Source: Salvelinus alpinus (lineage: Eukaryota; Chordata; Actinopteri; Salmoniformes; Salmonidae). Taken from it: a stretch of DNA of 64,000 nucleotides. The notes below the pieces were generated by a model. It was given only the letters and a program-made list of their open reading frames with translations, had not been told where the DNA came from and made no database searches. The translations under genes and the position numbers were made by a program. The stretch lies in contig NC_092089.1 of NCBI RefSeq assembly GCF_045679555.1, positions 2,370,663 through 2,434,662 of the forward strand, read 5' to 3'. Below, piece by piece: positions 54,592 through 64,000 of this stretch. Every line of letters begins with the position of its first letter. The stretch's first letter is position 1.

Positions 54592-55185
54592 TCAGGCAAT
54601 ACATTCAACAGTTAGTTTTTTTCCACACATCCAGAAACTATCAGCAATACCTCTGTCTTGATTTTTCAACATAGTAAGAGATGGCGCAACCTGAGTTATG
54701 TAACTACACAACCCTTTTCTATTCATAATCAATCCTTTATCATTACTTTTACGAACTCCCGCATTCTCTAGCACCCAAATAGTATCACATTCTACAGTGG
54801 TGTTTCCTACATCAATTCCTTCAGTGTGGTGTCTGTAAAAACATTCATATTTTCCTTTAACCACAGTACTTCTGTCTAACTGGGGTCCATTTAATTCAGT
54901 TCTAATTTCATAGGCAGCACAATCATTGTCTCCCAACTTAGTCTCGTTTAACATGGCTCTGCCTCTAGTGCTCCCTTGAGCAATCCTACATTCAATGTCA
55001 CACAAGGAAATAGAATACTTTCTATTGGTACAATGGTCATTTTTCCAACTTACACAGTTTTTAAATGATGCTGGTTCAGAGACTATTAAAAGATCAGACA
55101 AAGGTGATTTTCTACACAAAATACAATTGTCCATTCTGTGTTTGTTTGCCATAGACTTAACCCATTTGTACCACTCGTTCTTCAC
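54592..55185 (-). pseudogene. Retroviral envelope-like fragment
   Basis: A cysteine-rich frame with segments such as MDNCILCRKSPLSDLLIVSE and KYECFYRHHTEGIDVG, lying upstream of the 3' LTR in the position of env. Family by position and composition only. It is a fossil; other env-region scraps lie at 55,524-56,066. Confidence 0.55.
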
Positions 55186-56194
55186 TACTTCTTCTCGTGT
55201 GCTGTCCTTGAGTGGTTCTAATATATCTAATTCTGTCGCTTTTTCAATGTTCTTATCTTGAGGTAGATCATTAGAGTTTATCAGAAAGTTCCAAATGTCA
55301 GTAAAAAACTCTCCTGACTGATGTCTCAGGTTGCTTTGTTGGCACGGTGGTCTGCTTGTTAAGGGCAGTCGATGTCATCTAGTGGTAACTACTGTGGTCG
55401 TCACAGCAGCCGCCACCCTTGTTGTTGTCACAGGTTCTTCCTGTTCAGGTGCAGGGGTAGGTCTTCACCTTCCACTGGTTCAATCTTGTTCATGATGAGC
55501 ACCTACTCGTCTTTTTCTTTGATTCATGTCAGGTCACATCCTTTCGGGTCCCAAACGACTTCTCCCTTTGTTTGGTGATGTGTCCATCCACAGAGTGCAA
55601 TCTCCGATAAGGGTTTGATCCTTATGATTGAGATAGACTTCAGTTCTCCTGCTTCTGTTATACATTGAGGTGGAACATAGATTCTAACCTTGTCAGTCTT
55701 TTTGGATTGTTCGGCTGATTTCATTCTTCTCTTCCTGCTCCCACCATACATCTTGATTGTGCATTAGTCTGTTGTTTCTATACTAGCATTCACTGTTGCT
55801 TCTGTTATGTCAATGTCATTATTCTTTTGTTGTTCTAACATCAATTGTCTGTAAAGGAGGCCATTCAAAAGTTTAAAAGTCAATTGTGGGGTAATCCCCA
55901 TTTTCTTCAGCTTGCGGGACTTTTCCTCCTCTTTCTTCACCTGAAGCTCCCTCCTCAGGCCGGACTTAGCTTCCATCTGGAAGGGTTTCAATTTTAGGAA
56001 AGAAACGTTCTTATTCTGTTCCTTGTGAGGCCTCTCCTCCTCTTCTGGGTGCATTAGTCGGTGCACGTGTCATATTTTGGCTTTCACTTGATTTACTGTT
56101 TTCTTGGCTCCTCCCTGGCATCTCAATCGTTTCCGCTGCTCCTGCTCCCTCCAGGCTCCCTCCTGGTGAATCAGCATCCTCAGTGTCCTCATCT

Positions 56195-56431
56195 CTATGT
56201 GGTTGTATCCTTCTCTCTGTTGGGACTCAGCTGCAGTGGGTCAGATGGTACCACGTCTGGCTTCTTTTTCACTTGGACGGCCGTTCTTGTTGCTTTGGCC
56301 ACCTCATAGGGTCCATCTCTCCTCGGTTGATCCCACTTCCTCCGGATCCCTCCAACGTGGACTAGATCTCCAGGTACCACTGAGAGACGTCCTTCTGGTC
56401 CCCTTGGATCATCAGACGCAGAACCTCTCAT
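56195..56431 (-). pseudogene. Retroviral integrase C-terminal fragment
   Basis: Contains VPGDLVHVGGIRRKWDQPRR and DGPYEVAKATRTAVQV, the SH3-like C-terminal domain typical of gamma-type integrases. It lies between the envelope-like region and the missing remainder of pol, as expected. Confidence 0.75.
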
Positions 56432-56499
56432 CCTGGTTCAGGTTTCTGCCTACTTTCTGTGAAGCATTCATACTTAGAGACTTATGGCCTCTGTTCTAA

Positions 56500-59400
56500 G
56501 ATTGCACCATACATCCTCTTACTTCCATCACTCATCACACAACAAACAGACATTCCAGCTGAAGCTGGCGAACCCCTCTCCTTCTGGTTTCCTAAACATA
56601 AGACTTGGAAAACAACAGACAAAACATAACAGCATTGACAATGTTATGTGTTATGCATAAATATATTCATGCAAACTGTAATCTGAGACCATGACAATTC
56701 CCACTCTCTCTTTACCTGACTCTATGCCTCCAGGATACTTTTCTGCTGGACTCCACAAAAATAAAAGCCCTAAAAAGCTTCCTCATGCTTCCACCCAGTC
56801 TTCCCCTTTCGGCCACAGGTTCTGAGAGGTGTTCCCAAATCATGTCATTTTTACTTAGTTTCCCATCTACTCCATTTCAACTGATAATCATGTGCATAAC
56901 CTACAATTAACATTCTCTCTTCTTGAATTAATTCAACACTGTATATGCTTTCATATCAATCCCTTTAACATGTTTGTTTAGAGTATAATATCCTATTATC
57001 CATTCTCTTTCACATGATGTATTAAAAATAAAACAAGTAGCCTCCAAACTCAACCCAGTATGTCTATAGTGGAATCTAATCTCTCTCTCTTTCTCTCTCT
57101 GATTCCACATCCTCTGTCATGGTGTTTTCAAGCTCACCCATTATTCAGCTGGACCTTACTTCTCGTGAGACTTATGCACCCACCAAAGAGAGACATAAAG
57201 AACTTTACCACTGCAGTGTTGTAAGAAGTATACCACCAGCCTGGTGTATCTTGATGTACACTCAGTCTCCAGAATGCAGCCCAAGCCCTTCCATTTCTGG
57301 CTGTTTTTTCCTGAGGACATACACACTAACACATGGGTTATTTCCTGACAACATTAGCAAGATCACTAAATCTTAATTTTTAATAACAGCCCTATGTAAC
57401 CATTCTGCCTCAAATACCTGGCCTCCTGCCACAGAAATATTCAATGATAATCAAATGATGTTCCCTACATCAACTGCTGTAAAATAACATGTAATCAGTC
57501 AAGCGTCTTCCAGTTGGAAGAATATCCAATCCTAACAAAACTATGTCATAAGTTTCTTAAACTTTTGCTCTAATGTTCAAAATGCCACCACTTATTCTTT
57601 TTACCATATCTTTAGATATGTGAATTGTTCTATTTACTTTTAGAATTGTCCCTATATTTTACACAGCCAGCTGTCTTTCCTTTTCTGTGAATTATCTCTA
57701 TTTTTATACATATTTCTAGAAATAACACCCCTTTACTACCATTACCTTCATTTATAAGTCCCCTAACCCATAACTGCCATTGTTTGATACATACTTAAAA
57801 CATCCTTAAGTCAATTTATATATCATTTATATCAGTCCCTCCTCAGGAACATATACACAACCTTATGTTCCTCAAAACAAAAATAAATTGACCAAACGAG
57901 AAAAAGAGAAAAAAAATAAAAATAAAATTATAATAATTATTGCACATGTGCAATATTATCACTATTTGTAAAGAAATGAAACCTGGAGAAAACATCCATC
58001 CGTGTCATTCTATGCCCAAGTTATTGTTGGTCTCTTTCTTCTTCATTCATGGGTATCTACGCACAACAGACTACCTTTTTATTCAATTAAACATTACATT
58101 TTATCATTCCAATTCCAATGACATTATAAAACGAAAGAAACAAAAAACCTTTAATCTAAAATTCTGTAAGTTTTGTCAACCACCTTGTCTCAGGATTAGT
58201 TTCCAGAGCTTCCCTAGGCCTATTAACGTTAAACAGTTCTATATCCAAATAACTAAACAGTTCTTTTTGAAATACTTTTCCCAATCCAATATTCAGGATA
58301 ACAGTCCTTAGTGTTTACTTTAACTCAAATTTGACCTTATCTATTCAATACACAACATCCCTTTAATAATTAACATTTATACTAAACACTTTTATTACCA
58401 GTACTATCTATTTTCCCAATAGCCCTTTTGTCTCAGTTTCTCTCATGAGTGGCCTGATAATAAAAAAATCAGTACCCCAATAACCTTAAGTCATTATTCT
58501 CCCAACAAATATAACATAATTTCAGCATGTCTTTTTTTTTTTAGATACAGTTCACAGGTCATCAGACACAGTTGTCCCTCACTATTCAGTCGATTAGGGC
58601 GGGTATGAGCTCCACACCCACTAGTGGTGATATTCTCTCCCATGCCCTAAAGCATTCTGACGTCACCTTTCATGACAACTCCCTTATTCTACTGGTGATC
58701 TCTCAGATGAATTACAGATGATGTAGTTATCAACAAAACCCTTACAGAAACCCACACTCCAATAAACCCTTTAGAAAAACTTTCAACACTTTTTATATGC
58801 ATAATGAACAAAACACATTTGTGTATTCCCCCAAAGACCATAACCCCAAAGAACTGATAGTTTTACCTATGAACCCATGTTATATCGAAAATAAAAATTA
58901 AAATAAACCTATTCGAATAACTTATTCAATTTAAGGGTACAACTCTTCATAATTTTCCCAGGGACATAATAGATTTTCAAAGTAATTATACAGTTTGAAT
59001 AGAGTCTGGTGTCTTAAACATTTTATAAGTATATCCCACCTGTTCCAACAATTTCCAGTAAAAGGTGATCAGTCTTTTACAAGAAATTCCTAGGATTCAG
59101 GGCATTTTGAGACCATTAATATGTTTCCACTCCCCCTTTCTTTAGGAGCAACTTAAATACATTTTTCAAAAACATGTTCATCCTTTTGCATACCCAATTT
59201 GAAACTGAATTGGAAAAAACCCTTCCAATAAACCTACTAATGTATATTCATTCCCAGTACATGGTGCACTTAGTAGTAAATCATAAGCCAATAATCGCAA
59301 AGGGACTGGACTCACTCATCCAGAACTCCATGTTTTAGCCTTATCCAGATATTTTTATTTTTAAAGCGGCTGACTTTAATTAACTGCTTTCCACAGTAAT

Positions 59401-60600
59401 GCAGTCTCCAATGACATTGTTGACCAGAGAAGATTAAAAAACCCTTTTTTTCCCTTATTCTTTCTGGAAAAGAAAGTGTACATATTGTTAATATTCACAA
59501 CGTTACCTTTTAGTCAGCAAACCAATAATTTTACTTATCCATAGATTTTATTCTAAAGCGTCTTTAACAGTTCCAGAGAATTGTGGTATAGAATGTCTAA
59601 CAATTAAAATTCCATCGTTATTTTACTAGATGTCAAACGTGATCCAATACTTCTTCTTGACCACATATAAACTGTAATCTCTATGAAACACTCATTGTTC
59701 GCTCAGAGACTATACACCGACAAGTAAAAAATTCCATTCTCACTAACCTCAAACCAATTAGTTGTTTGTTATTTTGACAAGGAAATAAACTCTTGTATAG
59801 CGGCATTTCCTACTACCGCACTAAGTTCTAATGTCACATTACACTACCCGATATACCTATATCCAGAACAGAGAGCTATTTTCTTATTGGTTCTTAGATC
59901 TTGTCAATAGTTCTGCCAATCACCCGCACGTCTGCGAGGACTAGAGGAACCACACACACAACCTCATCGCAATGTATTTTCTGATGATAGAATGTTGACA
60001 TCAGAACGCCTACAAATCGAGCTTCACATTTTGGTCCCATGCGACTATTTATTTATTTATTTTTCCTAAATACTCCCATGTATTTCTACACCTTTTATTT
60101 ACTATTTTTCCGAGTTAGAGCCAATCTCCTTTCCAATTAATAATTCATTTGTCACATCACTTAATTTCTTTTATCGAAGCCTACTCTATACAGTACATAC
60201 ATTATTTCTGAATACTACAGCATCAACTCTACTCTGTCACAGGAGAGCTGCGCGCTCCCTCTCCTGGACGTTCTGCCTACATACACACACAACTCGTCTT
60301 TCCTTCCTAATCTTCTATTTTTACACAGATCTACTCATTTCTTACAACATTATCATTCATCCTTTTATGTTTCATCCGTTCATTCAATCCCTTTGTTTTT
60401 ACCTCAAAACAACTCAGTCTTTCTTTATTGACTTAATTCACTTCCTTCTACATAAGCCTAGACTTCTACAATATGACGAGACTACTGTCTAATCGGATCA
60501 GCTTGTCTTCATATCCTATTCAACCCCCAATACTTATCTTTTCTTCTATTCTTAGAGTAGTATTGTGGCGTGACCTACTGAATTACCAAACCCTGGTAGC
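56500..60600. other. Retroviral interior without recognisable frames
   Basis: AT-rich DNA inside the provirus, where gag and most of pol would be expected. No long frame or familiar domain is visible on either strand. Confidence 0.6.
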
Positions 60601-60624
60601 TAGACAGAGCGGTTTTTTATTCGC

Positions 60625-61165
60625 AGGATTTCTTTTGCATTTGAACGCCGCACAATCGGGCCAACGTTTTTCCTGCACCTACTACTTCACCCATACAATC
60701 CTCCTTTCAGAGCGGAAACTATGAATATTTATTTAACTACTGATTTATGTTTTGACCGTATAAGTTACTTTTGCAGTTGAACGCCGCACAATCGGGCCAA
60801 CGTTTTCCTACAACCTACCGATTTATGCTTTGACCGTATAAGTTACTTTTGCAGTTGAACGCCGCACAATCGGGCTAACGTTTTCCTACAACCTACTGTT
60901 TTATGCTTTGACTGTATAAGCTACTTTTGCAGTTGAACGCCACACAATCGGGCTAACGTTTTCCTACAACCTACTGTTTTATGCTTTGACTGTATAAGCT
61001 ACTTTTGCAGTTGAACGCCACACAATCGGGCTAACGTTTTCCTACAACCTACTGTTTTATGCTTTGACTGTATAAGCTACTTTTGCAGTTGAACGCCGCA
61101 CAATCGGGCTAACGTTTTCCTACAACCTACTGTTTTATGCTTTGACTGTATAAGCTACTTGTTGT
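60625..61165 (-). repeat. 79-bp tandem repeats in the retroviral leader
   Basis: About six copies built on GAACGCCGCACAATCGGGC, then AACGTTTTCCTACAACCTAC, TTTATGCTTTGACTGTATAA and GCTACTTTTGCAGTT. They lie 0.6-1.2 kb from the 5' LTR, in the leader/early-gag region of the provirus. Confidence 0.9.
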
Positions 61166-61797
61166 AGCCCTGCGCCTGAGCCCAGCCGCTCAACTAGAGA
61201 GTACAAACAGTTGCGCCGATCAGCCCACACAAGGCTGCTCAAAATGAATGGTCCGACGAGAGGGGCAGTCCGAATCACACACACCCGACACGAGTCGCCC
61301 GCTCAGGTTGACTGAGGTGTGTTTACGCACATCCCAAAACAGATCCTGATACGGTCGAACCCGGCCAAGCAGAATCAGACGGAACAACTCCCCCAATCAA
61401 ACCAGACACATGAACCTGTCTCGAGCAGTCCAACCAGAACAAATGCCCGCTCCCCCCAGCCAAACACCCGACACAATCAAAGTTCACAGTTCCAGTTCAC
61501 TCAATCTCTAGACATGCGCATTCATACAAAACCCAAACTCACACATGCATGCACATTTATTTGAATTCAAAAGTTCTTTCGTTTTTATCGTTTTTAGGAA
61601 ATTTGAGAGAGAGACCTACATGACATTCCTCCCGCTGAGACAGGACTCTGAAGCAATCCACACAAACATTTCAACTATTGTAAGAACTTGCTTACCGTAT
61701 ATAGTTGGGTGGCCACCTCTGTTTGTTTAGATTGTCCAAAGAACCCGCCAGCCAAGAACGTCTCCGTCCCTGTCACTCCTGGCAAGCTCGCCAATTA

Positions 61798-62523
61798 TGT
61801 CGTGGAAAATCATTTTCAAATACAACGCTTACCAGAACTTTTAAAATCAAACATGCTCTTTATTACAACTGTACAGCCCACTGGCATGTCCCCGCGGAAC
61901 ACACCCCGCGGAACACACCCCGCGGAACACACCCCGCTTCCCAACCCCGGTTCCAACATTTATACATAAATAGCATATGGGTCCACCCCATATGCAAATA
62001 AGCATACCTCCCCTAATTCTTCCTGCCATCCTTATCTTTTTAGTTCAGGCTTCCTGCTTGTTCACGCCTACTAACGCCCATTATCTGCTTTCAGTTAAAT
62101 TATAATAGTGGCCAGACCCATGCTTGTCTTAAAAATAATATATGTCCATCTACCCTCTAGGCCTATGACTCAACCCTGTATTTAATTCAATGCCCCAGCA
62201 TGTTCTCTGGTATGTCCTTATTGGAATTGGCAGACTCTATGTCTCTTCTTGTCATTAGTGTCCAGTTGCCTTAAGCATATTTCTCTGGTATGTGTGCTTT
62301 TAGTGGAATGTGTAGACTATAAGTCTAGTGTGTCCAATTGTTTTAGGTGCCCATGTGTCTGGTCAGTCTGTCAGCACAATGGAGAAAATAAGAGGGCCAG
62401 AACGTCCCTTAGTATATCTCCATTACCAGTCTCATGATCAACGTGAACATGTGGTTCGTTACTTTAATGTTCAGCTGTCTTATGTCTTTATATTTTATCC
62501 ATGTGTTTTATGTTACTACTACA
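61798..62523 (-). repeat. 5' LTR of the endogenous retrovirus
   Basis: 726 bp, the same length as the 3' LTR and with no difference seen in the lines compared. The candidate primer-binding site lies immediately to its left on the plus strand. Confidence 0.93.
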
Positions 62524-64000
62524 GGTTTCCGGCATGATGGTGTTGATGTGAGCCATGACCAGCCTTTCAAACCACTTCATGGCTACCAACGTGAGTGCTA
62601 CGGGGCGGTAATCATTTAGGCAGGTTACCTTCGCTTTCTTGGGCACAGGTACTATGGTGTTCCGCTTGAAACATGTAGGTATTACAGACTCGGTCAGTGA
62701 GAGGTTGAAAATGTCAGTGAAGTCACTTGCCAGTTGGTCCGCGCATGCTATGAGTACAAGTCCTGGTAATTTGTCTGGCCCTGCGGCTTTGTGAATGTTG
62801 ACCTGTATAAAGGTCTTGCTCATATCGGCTACGGAGAGCGTGATCACACAGTCGTCCGGAACAGCTGGTAGTCTTATGCATGCTTCAGTGTTGCTGGCCT
62901 CGAAGCGAGCATAAAAATAATTTAGCTCTTCTGGTAGGCTCGCGTCACTTGGCAGCTCGCGTCTGGGTTTCCCTTTGTAGTCTGTAATATTTTTCAAGCC
63001 TTGCCACATCCGACGAGCATCTGAGCCGGTGTAGTAGAATTCAATCTTAGTCCTGTATTGACCCTTTGCCTGCTGGATGGTTCGTCTGAGGGCATAGCGG
63101 GATTTCTTATTGGTGTCCCACTCCTTGAACGCGGCAGCTCTAGCCTTTAGCTCGGTGCGGATGTTGCCTGTAATCCATGGCTTCTGGTTGGGAAATGTAC
63201 GTACGGTCACTGTGGGGACGATTGCGTCAATGTACTTATTGATGAAGCCGGTGGCTGAGGTGGCATACTCCTCAATACCATTGAATGAATCCCGGAACAT
63301 ATTCCAGTCTGTGCTTGTAAAACAGTCCTGTAACGTAGCATCCGAGTAATCTGAACACTTCTGTATTGAGCGAGTCACTGGTACTTCCTGCTTTAATTTT
63401 TGCTTGTAAGCAGGAATCAGGAGGATAGAATTATTGGTAGGATTGCCAAATGGAGGGAGAGGGAGAGCTTTGTATGCGTCTCTGTGTGTGGAGTAAAGGT
63501 GGTCTAGCGTTTTTTCCCCCTCTGGTTGCACATGTGACATGCTGGTAGAAATTAGGTAAAACAGATATAAGTTTGCCTACATTAAAGTCTCCGGCCACTA
63601 TGAGCGCCGCTTCTGAATGTGCATTTTTTTGTTTGCTTTTTGCCTTATACAGCTCGTTGAGTGCGGTCTTAGTGCCAGCATCGGTTTGGGGTGGTAAATA
63701 GACGGCTACGAATAATATAGATGAGAACTCTCTTGGTAGATAGTGTGGTCTACAGCTTATCATGAGGTATTCTACTTCAGGCGAGAAATACTTTGAGGCT
63801 TCTTTAATATTAGACATTGCGCACCAGCAGTTATTGACCAATAGACACACACCCACACCCCTTGTCTTACCAGACGTAGCTGCTCTGTCCTGCCGATGCA
63901 CTGAGAAGCCAGCCAGCTCTATATTATCCGTGTCGTCGTTCAGCCATGTCTCGGTGAAACAGGATATTACAGTTTAATGTTCCGTTGGTAGGATAGTCCT
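62524..64000 (-). mobile_element. LINE (L2/CR1-like), endonuclease and RT N-terminal part
   Basis: The other half of the LINE split by the provirus; it runs off the window. The endonuclease (63,901-63,431) shows FVAVYLPPQTDAGTKTALNE and AALIVAGDFN, the APE-type GDFN motif. A one-base shift near 63,510 joins it to the next frame (63,540-62,524): TLDHLYSTHRDAYKALPLPP, KPWITGNIRTELKARAAAFK, then the RT start KAAGPDKLPGLVLIACADQL, NTIVPVPKK and CLNDYRPVALT. RT continues at 53,366 beyond the provirus. The element is dead (frameshift, RT palm deletion). Confidence 0.9.

Larger units (their letters stand above)
53367..62523 (-). mobile_element. Endogenous retrovirus, class I (gamma/epsilon-like), broken
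   Basis: A 9,157-bp provirus on the minus strand, bounded by two direct 726-bp LTRs and a 4-bp target duplication GGTT (53363-53366 and 62524-62527), inserted into a LINE. The polypurine tract (AGAGGGGGGAT on the minus strand, 54093-54103) abuts the 3' LTR, and a TGG-starting candidate primer-binding site abuts the 5' LTR near 61,775-61,794. The interior keeps an integrase C-terminal piece and envelope-like pieces, but no long gag or pol frame is visible, so it is defective with many breaks. The LTRs look identical where I compared them, so the insertion is very young. Confidence 0.9.

Noticed and set aside
57940-58311. 123-codon plus-strand frame inside the provirus
   Set aside because: AT-rich chance frame on the strand opposite to the provirus, with no recognisable domain.

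Overview
The window is vertebrate nuclear DNA, almost certainly from a salmonid fish (trout, salmon or char). Coding exons are short and split by introns. The rest is packed with repeats typical of salmonids: tRNA-derived SINEs, many Tc1-like transposons including one with Sleeping Beauty-type ends, a PIF/Harbinger element, L2/CR1-like LINEs, long dinucleotide microsatellites and several minisatellites. No rRNA or tRNA gene, CRISPR array or operon is present.

Layout. 1-9.5 kb: minisatellites, a solo LTR, two SINEs and a promoter-like segment with a perfect NRF-1 palindrome that occurs twice, 851 bp apart. One copy lies just upstream of a possible first coding exon of an unidentified minus-strand gene. 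10.2-14.3 kb: a roughly 4 kb minisatellite of 26-bp units with higher-order structure. 16.1-21.3 kb: a head-to-head pair, THEM4 (minus; only the N-terminal exons are visible) and CFAP141 (plus; complete, four exons, 111 aa), sharing a 559-bp intergenic promoter with a near-consensus X-box. 23.1-32.6 kb: two divergent paralogous genes for small membrane-anchored coiled-coil proteins (167 and 194 aa) with the same four-exon structure. The long intron of the first holds nested Tc1 elements. 33-50 kb: mostly transposons, including a 4.5-kb Harbinger with an apparently intact spliced transposase sitting inside a solo LTR, and a 1.6-kb Sleeping Beauty-family relic. 50.3-52.2 kb: the first six coding exons of NBN (nibrin), covering the FHA domain and BRCT region. 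52.2-64 kb: NBN intron 6, filled by a minisatellite made from the exon 6 splice donor, then a minus-strand LINE that was itself split by a 9.2-kb endogenous retrovirus whose two 726-bp LTRs look identical.

The host genes have unrelated jobs: CFAP141 in ciliary axonemes, THEM4 as a mitochondrial acyl-CoA thioesterase, NBN in double-strand-break repair, plus two uncharacterised membrane coiled-coil proteins. The only likely joint regulation is the shared THEM4/CFAP141 promoter and possibly the divergent paralogue pair. The most interesting signals are structural: tandem amplification of splice sites (NBN exon 6 donor, in frame; acceptor-like repeats in the plus-strand paralogue), a displaced exon fragment next to a GT microsatellite, and a minisatellite whose unit shares a 15-bp word with the ciliary promoter.

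All gene identities come from recognising translated motifs by eye. Exon limits were placed by splice consensus and phase agreement and were not checked against transcripts.
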